From Clostridia bacterium (lineage in GTDB: Bacteria; Bacillota; Clostridia; Oscillospirales; Oscillospiraceae), in NCBI GenBank assembly GCA_009929315.1, contig SAAS01000002.1, positions 186,001 to 250,000 on the forward strand: a DNA stretch of 64,000 nucleotides. Reading direction: 5' to 3'. The position numbers were made by a program, and so were the translations under genes. Positions 40,307-49,533 of the stretch are shown here, piece after piece (position 1 is the first letter of the stretch; each line of letters begins with the position of its first letter). The notes beneath the pieces are model-generated. The model ran no database searches. It had not been told where the DNA came from and saw only the letters and a program-made list of their open reading frames with translations.

Positions 40307-41166
40307 AACTCAGTCACCAAGTCGCTGTATTTGATTCCGCAGAGCTTTTCGCTCAGCTCGAAAAGCCTGTCCGCGTTTTCGTTCGTTACCTCTTTGCTGT
40401 ACTTTTGCTCGCGGCACAGATAGTAGTAAAGCCCCTTTGGCGCATCCCTGCTCTCGCAGAGAAAGACATAGGTTTCCGCGGGTATCTCGGGTGAAACGCC
40501 CTGTTTTTTGCGGAGCGACCAGATAACATTCACGAGCTTCCCTGTTTGCTTGTTGCCGATATTTGTCTTCACTAGTCCGGGATCAACCGTGTAGGCGGCG
40601 ATACCGTTTCTCCTGTATCTGTCGTTCAGCGCCTTTGCGAAAAGTATGTTGCAGAGCTTAGACTGCTTATAGGCAGTCAGCGGATTGTAGCCCTTTTTGA
40701 GCATGACATCCTTCCATTGTATCTTAATACCCTTGTGAGAATTACTGCCGGTCATGATTACCCTGCCCAGAGCTTTTTCAATGTACGGAAAAAGGCGGTA
40801 GGTCAGCATAAAGCTTGCTAAATGGTTGAGCGCGAATTGCTGTTCATAGCCCTCCTGGGTGGTTTGATACCAGCTGCGAACGCCGCCGACATTATTTATA
40901 AGCGCGTAAAGCTCGCCGTTACAGTTCTCCGCCAAGTATCTTTCAAGCTCAAATGCAACTCTTTTAAGCTCACGCTGCTGCATGAGTTCCCCCGAGAAGA
41001 AGACTGTTTTTGCCTCGGGGTTTCTGCGCATTATCTGCTCAATTGCCATGTCGCAGTTTTCTCTGCTGTGTCCGACGCCGATGACAAAGTAGCCTTTCAG
41101 CGTTAATTTAAGCGCAGTTTCCAAGCCGATGCCTGAAGTGGCGCCGGTGATGATAACGGTTTTCAT
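40303..41166 (-). CDS. Short-chain dehydrogenase/reductase (retinol-dehydrogenase-like, first of pair)
   Basis: A 287-residue SDR. GATSGIG (residues 7-13), NNVGG (about 92-96), catalytic YKQSK (about 164-168) with Ser in VIMTGSNSHKG before it, then VDPGLVKTNIG. The layout resembles the retinol dehydrogenase/protochlorophyllide reductase-like SDRs, a label given by fold similarity and not proof of retinoid use. GGAGAAAA before ATG. Forms a two-gene operon with the next SDR. Confidence 0.88.
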   Translation of the reverse strand: MKTVIITGATSGIGLETALKLTLKGYFVIGVGHSRENCDMAIEQIMRRNPEAKTVFFSGELMQQRELKRVAFELERYLAENCNGELYALINNVGGVRSWYQTTQEGYEQQFALNHLASFMLTYRLFPYIEKALGRVIMTGSNSHKGIKIQWKDVMLKKGYNPLTAYKQSKLCNILFAKALNDRYRRNGIAAYTVDPGLVKTNIGNKQTGKLVNVIWSLRKKQGVSPEIPAETYVFLCESRDAPKGLYYYLCREQKYSKEVTNENADRLFELSEKLCGIKYSDLVTEL

Positions 41167-41203
41167 TTTTCTCCTTTTTTATTTCAAACGCACAAACTTT
41201 TTA

Positions 41204-41911
41204 TCAGACAAACCAGTTCCAGTGATGCCAGAAGCCGAGAGCTCCTGCCTGGAGAGCTAAAACCACAAAGCCCAGAACAAAGAAGACACCGAAAACGGCG
41301 AGCGCCCCGAGCAGAACCGTTCTCATCCTTCTTCTGGTTTTCGGGTCAAATTGGGGATTACACGGCAGAGGAGGAAGCGGGCTTGCCGAGACCATATTTT
41401 TGTGCCATCTGACACTTGCTTTTATCATCTGCCTTAGGAACGCGAAGCAGTAAACGCTGGCAACACCGAAAATCCCCGCAAGTCCCAGAACGGAAATTCC
41501 GAATACCAGCGAGCCGAGAAACGGCATATACGGTATGAGCGCCGAAATGTTGAGCGTGGTTACAAGGCAGCCGCCCAGCACGAATATGGCTATAGCTGCC
41601 GCCGCCAGAACGATATCCCAAGCTAAAAATAAAATGTAAAACAAGGCCTCGAATACAGCCGCGAAGCCGAGCCCCAGCTTCAGGAAGAAACCACCGCCCG
41701 CCGCTTTACCGCCCTCGTCCTTCGCGCTGTCAAATTGCGCCGCAATCGCCTTCGGTTCGCCGAGCTTTGCGGCAATCTCCTCCTCTGAATAGCCATCGGC
41801 CATTTTAAAGGCAAAATGCTGCTCGTATTCCAAAATTATATCTTCCGTTTCGGCAGCGTTATTTTTCTTAAGCTCGTTTTTAAGCTGCGCCAAAAATTCA
41901 TTCTTTTTCAT
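41204..41911 (-). CDS. DUF1700-family membrane protein
   Basis: A 235-residue protein. Residues 1-60 are the helical DUF1700/HAAS start (EFLAQLKNELKKNNAAETEDIILEYEQHF..GYSEEEIAAKLGEPKAIAAQF), followed by four membrane helices. Such proteins are nearly always paired with a PadR regulator, as here, where the genes overlap by 14 bases. The role is unknown; relatives are linked to envelope stress. Confidence 0.88.
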   Translation of the reverse strand: MKKNEFLAQLKNELKKNNAAETEDIILEYEQHFAFKMADGYSEEEIAAKLGEPKAIAAQFDSAKDEGGKAAGGGFFLKLGLGFAAVFEALFYILFLAWDIVLAAAAIAIFVLGGCLVTTLNISALIPYMPFLGSLVFGISVLGLAGIFGVASVYCFAFLRQMIKASVRWHKNMVSASPLPPLPCNPQFDPKTRRRMRTVLLGALAVFGVFFVLGFVVLALQAGALGFWHHWNWFV

Positions 41912-42224
41912 CTGTTTTCTCCTTTAACATTGATTCAACGGTTTTTGCAAACTCAAGATATTCCGCTCGGTCGTTTTCAAAAGTGCTTTTCCCGAGTTCC
42001 GTAAGACTGTAATATTTTCTCGGCGGCCCTCCGCTTTCCTCCGAAAGGTATGTGGTGACTAGTCCGTCGCTTTTTAGCTTCCGCAAAATCGGATAAACCG
42101 TGCCGTCGGCTATGTCGATACTCTTTGATAAATTATCGGAAATCTCGTAGCCGTACCTGTCCTTATCCTTCAGCATTGAAAGCACACATAGTTCCAATAC
42201 TCCCTTTTTGTATTGTGTGTTCAC
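41898..42224 (-). CDS. PadR-family transcription regulator
   Basis: A 108-residue PadR regulator: KGVLELCVLSMLKDKDRYGYEISDNLSK, then DIADGTVYPILRKLKSDGLVTTYLSEESGGPPRKYYSLTELGK, the classical winged helix and wing. The C-terminal helix is for dimer formation. It should repress its own operon with the DUF1700 protein through the palindrome over the -10 box. Confidence 0.94.
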   Translation of the reverse strand: MNTQYKKGVLELCVLSMLKDKDRYGYEISDNLSKSIDIADGTVYPILRKLKSDGLVTTYLSEESGGPPRKYYSLTELGKSTFENDRAEYLEFAKTVESMLKEKTDEKE

Positions 42225-42263
42225 AAAGACCCTCCTTAACGTGCGAATCGCAATAGTATTGTT

Positions 42264-42304
42264 TATCTACTATTAGATATAATACACTAGTTTCAATTTG
42301 TCAA
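42264..42304 (-). promoter_or_regulatory. PadR operon promoter and operator
   Basis: Minus strand TTGACA (42304-42299), 17-bp spacer, TATATC (42281-42276). An inverted repeat TATCTA-4 bp-TAGATA (42264-42279) overlaps the -10 box, a good site for PadR self-repression. Confidence 0.75.
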
Positions 42305-42415
42305 TAGTTTCTTTAATTATTTTTTCATTCTATCCACCCCTGCGAAAACGGGTATCAAGCCACTTGTCTTTGCATAACATAGACAGAGCTATCTGCTTAA
42401 ATCGGAGGACTGAAT

Positions 42416-44260
42416 ATGTGCGGAATAACGGGCTTTTGCGGTTTTGAAATAAACTACACAGAAAACACCGAGTTCTGGGCGCGAACTCTGGTCAGCATGA
42501 GAAAATCGCTTGCGCACCGCGGCAGCGATAATTCGGGGGAGTTTCTGGAAGCCCACATAGGTCTGGGGCATGCCAGACTCTCCATACGCGACATAAGCGG
42601 CGGCGCGCAGCCGATAGTAAGGGAGCGTGACGGCAGCAAATATGTTATTATCTATAACGGTGAAATCTACAACGCGGACGAATTGAAAAGCGATTTGACG
42701 CAGCTTGGCTGCGACTTTGAAACCACGACGGATACTGAGGTCATTCTCTTTGCCTACATGCTCTGGGGTAAAGACTTTGTCACGAGGCTCAACGGCATTT
42801 TCGCCTTCGCAATCTGGGACGAAGCCGAGGAGCGTTTGATACTATACCGTGACAGATTCGGCGTTAAGCCTCTTTTTTACTCGTGTCAAAACTCTACTCT
42901 GGTTTTCGGCTCGGAGCCGAAGGCGCTGTTTTGCCATCCTTATGTCGTTCCGTCTGTGGATACGAACAGCTTCAGAGAAGTTTTCGGCATAGGTCCCGCA
43001 CGCACGGCGGGAAACGGCGTATTTAAGAATGTTTACGAGATAAAGCCCGGGCGTTACGCAGTTTTCGGAAGGAACGGTTTTTCCGAAAATCGCTATTGGG
43101 AGCTTGAAAGCCGCGAGCATACCGACAGCTATGAGGAAACGCTTGATAAGGTATCCTTCCTTGTCAGGGACGCGATTACAAGGCAAATGGTTTCGGATGT
43201 ACCAGTTTGCAGCTTTCTCTCGGGAGGGCTGGATTCCAGCATAGTGACTGCGGTTGCTTCAAAAGTTTTGAGTGACAAGGGCTCGGTTTTAAACACCTTT
43301 TCCTTTGATTTCAGGCAAAATGATATATATTTCAAATCGAACGCCTTTCAGCCCGAGCGCGACAGGCCATACGTTGACGAGATGCTCAAAAGCTGTCAAA
43401 CCAATCACAGCTACCTTGAGTGCGATGAAAACAAGCTCCTCGATTTGCTGTATCCCGCGGTTGATGCGAAGGATATGCCGGGCATGGCCGACGTGGATGC
43501 CTCGCTTTTATACTTCTGCCGTCTGGTCAAGGAGCATAACAAGGTTGTTCTTACGGGTGAATGTGCCGACGAGGTCTTCGGCGGTTATCCCTGGTTTTAC
43601 AAGAGGGAGCTCTATATGACGCCGGGCTTTCCCTGGTCTCGAGACCTTGAGGCGAGAACGGCGCTACTCCGCGACAGCTTTATCCGCGAGCTTGAGCTTG
43701 CGGATTATACCGCCGCGCGGTACAACGATTCCCTCGAAGCCGTGCCCATTCTCGACGGTGAAAGCCAAACGGAGCGCAGGCGGCGCGAAATATCATATCT
43801 TAACATCAAATGGTTCATGCAGACTCTCTTGGACCGCATGGACAGAACAAGTATGTACTCGGGGCTTGAAGCTCGAGTGCCCTTTGCCGACCACCGCATA
43901 GTCGAATATCTTTTCAATGTTCCGTGGGAAATGAAATACCGAAACGACAGAGAAAAGTCCCTGCTTCGCGAGGCCTGTGCAGACCTTATCCCGCCCGAAA
44001 TTCTTTATCGGAAGAAAAGCCCTTACCCCAAAACCTATAATCCGAATTACGAGCGGCTGCTTTCCGAAAGACTTCTGGAAATCGTGGCTGACCCAAGTTC
44101 TCCCATAAGGGAGTTCTTAGACGAAAAGAAGGTGCTTGCCTTTACGGAAGCTCCTTCGGAATACGGCAAGCCGTGGTTCGGGCAGCTAATGGCGGGGCCT
44201 CAGCTCATGGCATATTTGATTCAGACAAACTACTGGCTGAAAAAATACAGGCTTGTATAA
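42416..44260 (+). CDS. asnB: Asparagine synthase (glutamine-hydrolysing)
   Basis: A 614-residue class B asparagine synthetase. After the initiator Met comes the catalytic Cys2 of the N-terminal glutaminase (MCGITGF), then HRGSDNSGEF, GHARLSI, YNGEIYN and TDTEVIL. The synthetase half holds the PP-loop SFLSGGLDSSIV (about residues 262-273) and LTGECADEVFGGYPWF. It makes asparagine from aspartate, ATP and glutamine. ATG follows CGGAGG. Both active sites look complete. Confidence 0.96.
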   Translation: MCGITGFCGFEINYTENTEFWARTLVSMRKSLAHRGSDNSGEFLEAHIGLGHARLSIRDISGGAQPIVRERDGSKYVIIYNGEIYNADELKSDLTQLGCDFETTTDTEVILFAYMLWGKDFVTRLNGIFAFAIWDEAEERLILYRDRFGVKPLFYSCQNSTLVFGSEPKALFCHPYVVPSVDTNSFREVFGIGPARTAGNGVFKNVYEIKPGRYAVFGRNGFSENRYWELESREHTDSYEETLDKVSFLVRDAITRQMVSDVPVCSFLSGGLDSSIVTAVASKVLSDKGSVLNTFSFDFRQNDIYFKSNAFQPERDRPYVDEMLKSCQTNHSYLECDENKLLDLLYPAVDAKDMPGMADVDASLLYFCRLVKEHNKVVLTGECADEVFGGYPWFYKRELYMTPGFPWSRDLEARTALLRDSFIRELELADYTAARYNDSLEAVPILDGESQTERRRREISYLNIKWFMQTLLDRMDRTSMYSGLEARVPFADHRIVEYLFNVPWEMKYRNDREKSLLREACADLIPPEILYRKKSPYPKTYNPNYERLLSERLLEIVADPSSPIREFLDEKKVLAFTEAPSEYGKPWFGQLMAGPQLMAYLIQTNYWLKKYRLV

Positions 44261-44264
44261 TTCA

Positions 44265-44296
44265 GCGAAGCGGACGGTCATTTCGTCCGCTTCTTG
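44265..44296 (+). terminator. Terminator of asnB
   Basis: GAAGCGGACG / CGTCCGCTTC with a 7-base loop, then TTGCGT (weak T run). Confidence 0.7.
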
Positions 44297-44334
44297 CGTA
44301 ATATTGTGACTTTGCCCAAAAATTCAAATAATTC

Positions 44335-44363
44335 TTGACAATCAAAAAGCCCGTGCCTATAAT
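44335..44363 (+). promoter_or_regulatory. Perfect consensus promoter of the T-box operon
   Basis: TTGACA (44335-44340), 17-bp spacer, TATAAT (44358-44363): 12 of 12 consensus positions. Confidence 0.93.
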
Positions 44364-44382
44364 CATCCCATAATCCAAAACC

Positions 44383-44650
44383 ATTGACGAAGAGTAGTAA
44401 CCGGCAAACGTCATTCCAAAGAGAGTCTCCGGCGGTGTGAAAGAGGCGTGTGACAGTTCGGTGAATGGACTTCCGAGGGCGAACCGAAAGGGCGCAAAGC
44501 TTGAGTAGGCTTCGACGGGTATCCCTCCCGTTATCAGTCGGGGACACGCATGGTGGTGCGTGAAGCGAGTGGGCGCAAATTTTGCGTCAATTTGGGTGGT
44601 ATCGCAGGAGCTTGGCTCTTGTCCCATAGTGTGGGGCAAGGGTCTTTTTG
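44383..44650 (+). promoter_or_regulatory. T-box leader with tryptophan (TGG) specifier
   Basis: The 5' region of the transporter operon has T-box features in order: stem I elements (AAGAGTAGTAA, AGAGAGTCTCC), a specifier-loop segment GTGAATGGAC in which the codon TGG (44466-44468) is followed by A, the T-box sequence TGGGTGGTATCGC (44593-44605) that pairs with the tRNA acceptor end, and a terminator CTCTTGTCCC / GGGGCAAGGG plus TCTTTTT (44616-44650). Uncharged tRNA-Trp should stabilise the antiterminator and switch on the operon. This RNA fills the gap of about 480 bp after asnB. Confidence 0.88.
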
Positions 44651-44739
44651 TTTGCCCTCACGGGGACGGCCAATCTTCAAATCGGTCTCTGGCATGACCT
44701 TCCATCACACCCTTAAACACTTTATTGGAGGAAATTATC

Positions 44740-45771
44740 ATGAAAAGCTCAAAGAAAATCGTATGCTCGGTCCTTGCCCTGTCAATGGCAGTCTGCCTAG
44801 GCGCCTGTTCAAAAACCGCGGCGCCCGCAGACAGCACTGCTCCTGAAGCCTCAGCCGTGGCGGCAGCCGATGTTAAAATCGGAATTTTACAGTACGCAAC
44901 TCACGCAAGCCTTTTCGACTGCTATACGGGCATAATCGAAGGTCTTAAAAACGAGGGTTACGTAGATGGGGAAACCTGCACTATTGAGTATGTCGACGGC
45001 CAGGGCGAGGCCGAAACGAACAGCCTTGCCGCTTCGAACTTCGTGTCAAACGGCTTCGACATCATCATCGCAATCGCAACTCCCTCCGCAACGGCCTCTT
45101 ATGCCGCAGCCAAGGACGCAGGTATCCCTGTCGTCTTCTCCGCTTGCTCCGACCCGGTCGGTGCCGGACTTGTCGAATCGCTCGAAGCTCCCAACACCGG
45201 AGCCACCGGAACGAGCGACAGCTTAAACTTCGACGGTCAGCTCAAGATGATTCGCGCTTTTCTGCCCGAGGCTAAGAAAATCGGTGTTCTGTATACCACC
45301 AGCGAAGCAAATTCCGTTTCCCAGCTTGCAACACTCACAGAAATGGCTCCCGATTACGGCTTTGAAATTGTTTCTGTCGGCGTAACCGACGCCTCCGAGG
45401 TCGCAACAGGCGCGGCGGCTCTTATCGCCAAGGGCGTTGACTGTATAAATAATCTGACAGACAACAATGTCGTAAACAATCTCTCCGTTGTAACAAACGC
45501 CGCCGATGCGGCAGGTATCCCCATCTTCGGTTCCGAGCAGCAGCAGGTCGCGCAGTACGGCTGCGTAGCTTCCGAAACTCTTGACTATGTCGCTCTGGGT
45601 GTGACTACAGGCGAGATGGCAGGCCAAATCCTAAAGGGCGCAGATATTAAAACCCTGCCAGTCTCTGTTATCACCGATTCAAAACCCGTCTACTCATTAA
45701 TAAACTTGGCAAAGTTTAAGCTTGAGCTTCCCACGGACTATGCCTCCGCAACTAACGTAGACGAGAAATAA
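44740..45771 (+). CDS. trpX: ABC transporter substrate-binding lipoprotein (TrpX-like)
   Basis: A 343-residue exported lipoprotein: signal peptide with lipobox LGAC (Cys at about residue 22), an Ala/Pro/Ser linker, then an ABC_sub_bind (PF04392) domain (KIGILQYATHASLFDCYTGIIEGLKNEGY, DIIIAIATPSATASYAAAKDAGIPVVFSACSDPVGAGL, KKIGVLYTTSEANS). Known family members under Trp T-boxes are called TrpX. ATG at 44740 follows GGAGG. The gene symbol rests on the T-box specifier and the gene order. Confidence 0.88.
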   Translation: MKSSKKIVCSVLALSMAVCLGACSKTAAPADSTAPEASAVAAADVKIGILQYATHASLFDCYTGIIEGLKNEGYVDGETCTIEYVDGQGEAETNSLAASNFVSNGFDIIIAIATPSATASYAAAKDAGIPVVFSACSDPVGAGLVESLEAPNTGATGTSDSLNFDGQLKMIRAFLPEAKKIGVLYTTSEANSVSQLATLTEMAPDYGFEIVSVGVTDASEVATGAAALIAKGVDCINNLTDNNVVNNLSVVTNAADAAGIPIFGSEQQQVAQYGCVASETLDYVALGVTTGEMAGQILKGADIKTLPVSVITDSKPVYSLINLAKFKLELPTDYASATNVDEK

Positions 45772-45794
45772 AAAACAAAGCAGGTGCTTAAGCC

Positions 45795-46685
45795 ATGGTT
45801 TTCAGTCTTATAGAAACCGTCTTCCGTGAGGGCTTTATATATGCCCTCATGGCAATGGGCGTCCTAATTACATATAAAATACTCGACTTTCCAGACCTAT
45901 CGGTGGACGGCACCTTCCCTCTTGGTGCCTGTGTGGCGGCGGCACTCATAACGCTGGGCATGAACCCCTGGCTTGTATGTATCGCGGCATTTTTGGCAGG
46001 TGCATTTATGGGAAGCATCACGGGCTTTCTCCATGTCAAGCTTGGCATAACCGACCTGCTTTCGGGAATTCTTGTTATGACCGCCTCATGGTCAATTAAT
46101 CTGATTATTACAGGCGGCACGGCTATTTTCCAATTCTTTAAGCTGCCCACAATATTTAATTCAGGTCTTGCAAACGCTTTGCCTTCCGCGCTTTATGCTC
46201 ACAGGCAGGTTTTAATTGTTTTTCTTTTAGCAGTAATAGTCAAGCTCGCCCTTGATGCTTTTCTAAAAACGAAATCGGGACTTCTTCTCCGTGCCGGCGG
46301 CGATAACAGCCGATTTGTCACAAGTCTTGCTCATCACCCGGGTCATGTGAAAATACTCGGTCTTGCCATCGGCAACGGCTGCACGGCGCTTGCAGGCTGC
46401 GTTTTGGCGCAACTCAACGAAAACGCTGACGTAAACGCTGGCAAGGGCATGGTCGTTATGGCTCTTGCCGCCGTAATCATCGGCACAGGCGCGCTCCGAC
46501 GTGTAAGCTTTTTGAAACTTACAACAATGGCAATCTGCGGTGCTATTCTCTATAAGGCCTGCCTGCAGATTGCCCTGCTGCTCGGTCTGCCGCCAACTTA
46601 CCTCAAACTTCTGATGGCAGTTCTGCTTACAATTTCGATTGTATCCCAGAAAATCGGCAAGAAGGGCGGTGCTCTGAATGCCTGA
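45795..46685 (+). CDS. trpY: ABC transporter permease (TrpY-like)
   Basis: A 296-residue membrane permease of the branched-chain-like (BPD_transp_2) type with eight to nine helices: GFIYALMAMGVLITYKILDFPDLSVDGTFPLGACVAAAL at the start, LIRAGGDN-like LLLRAGGDNSRFVTSL in the cytoplasmic coupling loop, and TALAGCVLAQLNENADVNAGKGMVVMALAAVIIGTGAL. It sits between the binding protein and the ATPase and overlaps the latter by 8 bases. Confidence 0.9.
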   Translation: MVFSLIETVFREGFIYALMAMGVLITYKILDFPDLSVDGTFPLGACVAAALITLGMNPWLVCIAAFLAGAFMGSITGFLHVKLGITDLLSGILVMTASWSINLIITGGTAIFQFFKLPTIFNSGLANALPSALYAHRQVLIVFLLAVIVKLALDAFLKTKSGLLLRAGGDNSRFVTSLAHHPGHVKILGLAIGNGCTALAGCVLAQLNENADVNAGKGMVVMALAAVIIGTGALRRVSFLKLTTMAICGAILYKACLQIALLLGLPPTYLKLLMAVLLTISIVSQKIGKKGGALNA

Positions 46686-47475
46686 GAATTTTAATCGCCA
46701 CCTTGTCGAACTAAGTCATATAAATAAAACCTTTAACGCAGGCTCCGTCAATGAGGCTTTGCTATTTGAAAACTTCAATTTTTCCATTGAACGCGGGCAG
46801 TTCATCTCGATTGTCGGTTCTAACGGAAGCGGTAAGACAACGCTTTTAAACCTAATATGCGGAAGTCTCATGCCGGAGAGCGGCTCGATTTTATTTGACG
46901 GGCGCGATATAACCAAAATGCCCGAATATAGGCGTTCAGCTTTTATCGGAAGAGTTTTTCAAGACCCCGCCACAGGCGCCTGCCCAAGTCTTACTATACT
47001 TGAAAACATGGCGCTTGCCGACAACAAGGGCAAAAAGTACAACCTCACACCCGGCGTATCAAAAAAGCGTATCGACTATTACAAGCAGCAGCTTGAAATG
47101 CTCCATCTCGGTCTGGAGGATAAGATTAGTATGCCCGTGGGTCTGCTTTCGGGCGGACAGCGTCAGGCGCTAGCCCTGCTCATTTCTACCTTAACCCCAA
47201 TCGACCTTTTGATTTTGGACGAACACACAGCGGCGCTTGACCCCAAATCCTCCGAAAACGTCATGGAGCTCACGGATAAATTCGTCCGCGAAAAAAATCT
47301 CACCGCTGTTATGGTAACGCATAACCTCCGCTACGCCGTCGAATACGGGGACAGGCTTGTCATGATGCATAAAGGCACAGCCGTCAAGGATGTCGCCTAT
47401 CACGAAAAGGATGCCTGTACCGTTGAAGATCTGCTAAAAACGTTTAACCAAATCTCCGTGGAGTGCGGCAACTGA
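46678..47475 (+). CDS. trpZ: ABC transporter ATP-binding protein (TrpZ-like)
   Basis: A 265-residue ATPase with Walker A GSNGSGKTTLL (residues about 41-51), Q-loop FQDPATGACPSLT, signature LSGGQRQALALL, Walker B LLILDEHTAALDP and switch His in MVTHNL. Last gene of the T-box operon; it should power tryptophan (or a precursor) uptake. Confidence 0.93.
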   Translation: MPENFNRHLVELSHINKTFNAGSVNEALLFENFNFSIERGQFISIVGSNGSGKTTLLNLICGSLMPESGSILFDGRDITKMPEYRRSAFIGRVFQDPATGACPSLTILENMALADNKGKKYNLTPGVSKKRIDYYKQQLEMLHLGLEDKISMPVGLLSGGQRQALALLISTLTPIDLLILDEHTAALDPKSSENVMELTDKFVREKNLTAVMVTHNLRYAVEYGDRLVMMHKGTAVKDVAYHEKDACTVEDLLKTFNQISVECGN

Positions 47476-47486
47476 CCAAAATTGAA

Positions 47487-47519
47487 AGGGCTTCCCCACT
47501 CATTGGGGAAGCCTTTTTG
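47487..47519 (+). terminator. Terminator of the trpXYZ-like operon
   Basis: AGGGCTTCCCCA / TGGGGAAGCCTTT with TTTTT tail. Confidence 0.87.
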
Positions 47520-47549
47520 TTGACGATATGTCCTAAACTCTGTTACAAT
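47520..47549 (+). promoter_or_regulatory. Promoter of the carbonic anhydrase gene
   Basis: TTGACG (47520-47525), 18-bp spacer, TACAAT (47544-47549). Confidence 0.65.
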
Positions 47550-47596
47550 AGTCGAAATTATTCGTCCCGTATCGGGGCACATTGGAGAAAACGCTT

Positions 47597-48145
47597 ATGA
47601 GCATAATCAACGATATTCTGGAATTTAACAAAGTCTTCGTGGAAAAGGAAGAATATAAGCATTACGAGGCCTCCAAATTCCCCATCAAAAAAGTTGCCGT
47701 TCTCACCTGCATGGATACACGCCTTACGCTTCTGCTTCCGGCCGCGCTCGGCTTTAAAAACGGCGATGTTAAAATCATCAAAAACGCGGGCGGAGTAATC
47801 TCCCATCCCTACGGCAGCGTTATACGAAGTCTTTTGGTCTGCATTTATGAGCTTGGAATAAAGGAAATTCTGGTTATCGGGCATTACGACTGCGGCATGC
47901 AAAATCTGCAAAGCGATAAAATCACGGATAAAATGCTAAAAGCAGGGATTGACCCGCAGGCAATCGAAAAAGTAAGGTCGGAAATCGACTATGACACTTG
48001 GCTTAAGGGCTTTGACTGCGTCGAAAAATCCGTTCGGGATACGGCCGCGCTCATAAAGAACCACCCTCTCATCCCGTCGGACATACAGGTTCATGCTCTT
48101 CTTATGGACCCCGAAACCGGCAGGCTGGACAGAGTTGCGCTCTAA
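47597..48145 (+). CDS. Beta-class carbonic anhydrase
   Basis: A 182-residue cytoplasmic enzyme interconverting CO2 and bicarbonate. The zinc ligands and catalytic dyad are visible: CMDTR (Cys, Asp, Arg at about residues 38-42) and HYDCGM (His-x2-Cys at about 95-98), together with KNAGGVI. The short form is common in clostridia and mycobacteria. ATG at 47597 follows GGAG at 11 bases; a TTG upstream (47582) overlaps that site. Confidence 0.9.
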   Translation: MSIINDILEFNKVFVEKEEYKHYEASKFPIKKVAVLTCMDTRLTLLLPAALGFKNGDVKIIKNAGGVISHPYGSVIRSLLVCIYELGIKEILVIGHYDCGMQNLQSDKITDKMLKAGIDPQAIEKVRSEIDYDTWLKGFDCVEKSVRDTAALIKNHPLIPSDIQVHALLMDPETGRLDRVAL

Positions 48146-48155
48146 TAAGATTATA

Positions 48156-48196
48156 AGCCCCCGTTCTGCAAAGCACAGGACGGGGGTCTTTTTAAT
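48156..48196. terminator. Terminator between the carbonic anhydrase and CapA genes
   Basis: AGCCCCCGTTCTG..CAGGACGGGGGTC with TTTTTAA on the + strand. Confidence 0.78.
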
Positions 48197-48203
48197 ATTT
48201 TGT

Positions 48204-49331
48204 TTAATACTCCGAAAAATTGTACTGGTATCCGATCGAAAGATTCGGGCCGTCGAAGCTGCCGTCAATTTTGGAAAGCGTGCGCTTATACGCCTCGCTG
48301 TCAACTTCGTACGGGGTCGGCTGATAGTTGTTGCCGCCGACAACGCCCGTGCAGGCGCAGGGTATGTGCTCGCGGCTTTCAATGCTTATTGTGCCGTCGA
48401 TATCGCGCTTGAGCGTAAGCTTGAGAATAATGGTGTCAGGATCCCTAGGGGCGGTGTTGCCGCCGAAGGACCAGTTTCCCATGCTGTAATATATGTACTT
48501 GCCGTTATACTCCTCGCAGGGCTGGAGCGTGTGGGGATGGCTGCCGTAAACAAGGTCGGCGCCTGCGTCCACCGCCGCGTGCCCCTGCTCTCTCTGCAAA
48601 TCGTTAACATCATAGCTTCCCTCGTCACCCCAGTGAAGCGCGGCGATTATAAACTCCGCTCCCGCGGCCTTGAGCGCCGCTACGCCTGCTTTAATCTGCT
48701 CGGTTTTTCCGAAGCTTACCGCGTAAACGCCGATTTTAAGTCCCAAAGCCGTTTCGTAAATATTCCATTCGTCCCGTCCCACGTAGGCTATTCCCGCTTT
48801 GTCAAGCGCCGCTTTCGTATCCGCGTATCCCTGCTCTCCGTAGTCAAGAACGTGGTTGTTGCCAAGGCCCACGAAATCCACGCCGCCGGAGGTCAGAATC
48901 TGTGTATAGCTCGGGTCGGCCCTAAAGCAGAAATTCTTTGTATCCGAAGCGGAGGAGGTCGTCAGCGCACATTCAAGGTTTGCGAAGGTGAAATCGTCGT
49001 CTTTAAAGTACTGTGCGGTTTTCTCAAACGGATAAGCGTAGTTATCTCCGACAACGCTCTCGTAAGAGATTGAGAGGCTTTTATTGCTGACGGTGCTTGC
49101 AAGCGTACAGTCGCCCACAAAGCTCAGCTCAAAATACTGTGGTGTAGGCTCAGGCGTTGGGGTCGGGGTAGGCACAGCGGAAGCCGAAGGAGGAGCTGAT
49201 TCCAGAGCCTCTGCGCTGATTACATGGGGAAGTCTGGACGTTGTGCTCAAAAGCAGGCACAGCGAAATCATGGCCGCCGCCGCGATAAGCCTTGAAACGA
49301 TATTCAAGGCTCTGTTTTGTTTGTTCTTCAT
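48204..49331 (-). CDS. CapA-family exported metallophosphatase-like protein
   Basis: A 375-residue protein: a basic N terminus and one hydrophobic segment (residues 12-32, signal or anchor), a Pro/Thr linker (PTPTPTPEPTP, about 53-63) and a PGA_cap domain with FVGDCTLA, ANLECALT, GLGNNHVLDYGEQGY, ALHWGDEGSY, GADLVYGSHPHTLQP and YSMGNWSF. The family includes CapA/PgsA of poly-gamma-glutamate synthesis, but no capB/capC neighbour is present, so it is more likely a stand-alone cell-surface enzyme. Confidence 0.9.
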   Translation of the reverse strand: MKNKQNRALNIVSRLIAAAAMISLCLLLSTTSRLPHVISAEALESAPPSASAVPTPTPTPEPTPQYFELSFVGDCTLASTVSNKSLSISYESVVGDNYAYPFEKTAQYFKDDDFTFANLECALTTSSASDTKNFCFRADPSYTQILTSGGVDFVGLGNNHVLDYGEQGYADTKAALDKAGIAYVGRDEWNIYETALGLKIGVYAVSFGKTEQIKAGVAALKAAGAEFIIAALHWGDEGSYDVNDLQREQGHAAVDAGADLVYGSHPHTLQPCEEYNGKYIYYSMGNWSFGGNTAPRDPDTIILKLTLKRDIDGTISIESREHIPCACTGVVGGNNYQPTPYEVDSEAYKRTLSKIDGSFDGPNLSIGYQYNFSEY

Positions 49332-49533
49332 ATAAGCCCCTGCAAAAGTTTTGTAATGATAAAAACCTGATATTCAGCAAAAATCTCTGATAAATCTCAA
49401 GTTTTATGAAGTCTCGAGCAGTATTATACATGGGAAAGCGCTCTTTTGCAATCCGTATATCATCAAACAGAGCTTTGTTCCGGCTATTCTTCCGATAAAA
49501 ACCTTCTTTTGTGTTTATCCTGAGCTAAAACTC

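Noticed and set aside
40303-41166. SDR gene as a retinal/retinol enzyme serving the heliorhodopsin
   Set aside because: The retinol-dehydrogenase-like label is only a fold similarity; it lies 6 kb away in another operon with no shared control signal.
48093-49073. 326-residue plus-strand frame opposite the CapA gene
   Set aside because: Shadow frame; its Arg/Val-rich sequence has no domain and the minus-strand frame has all CapA motifs.
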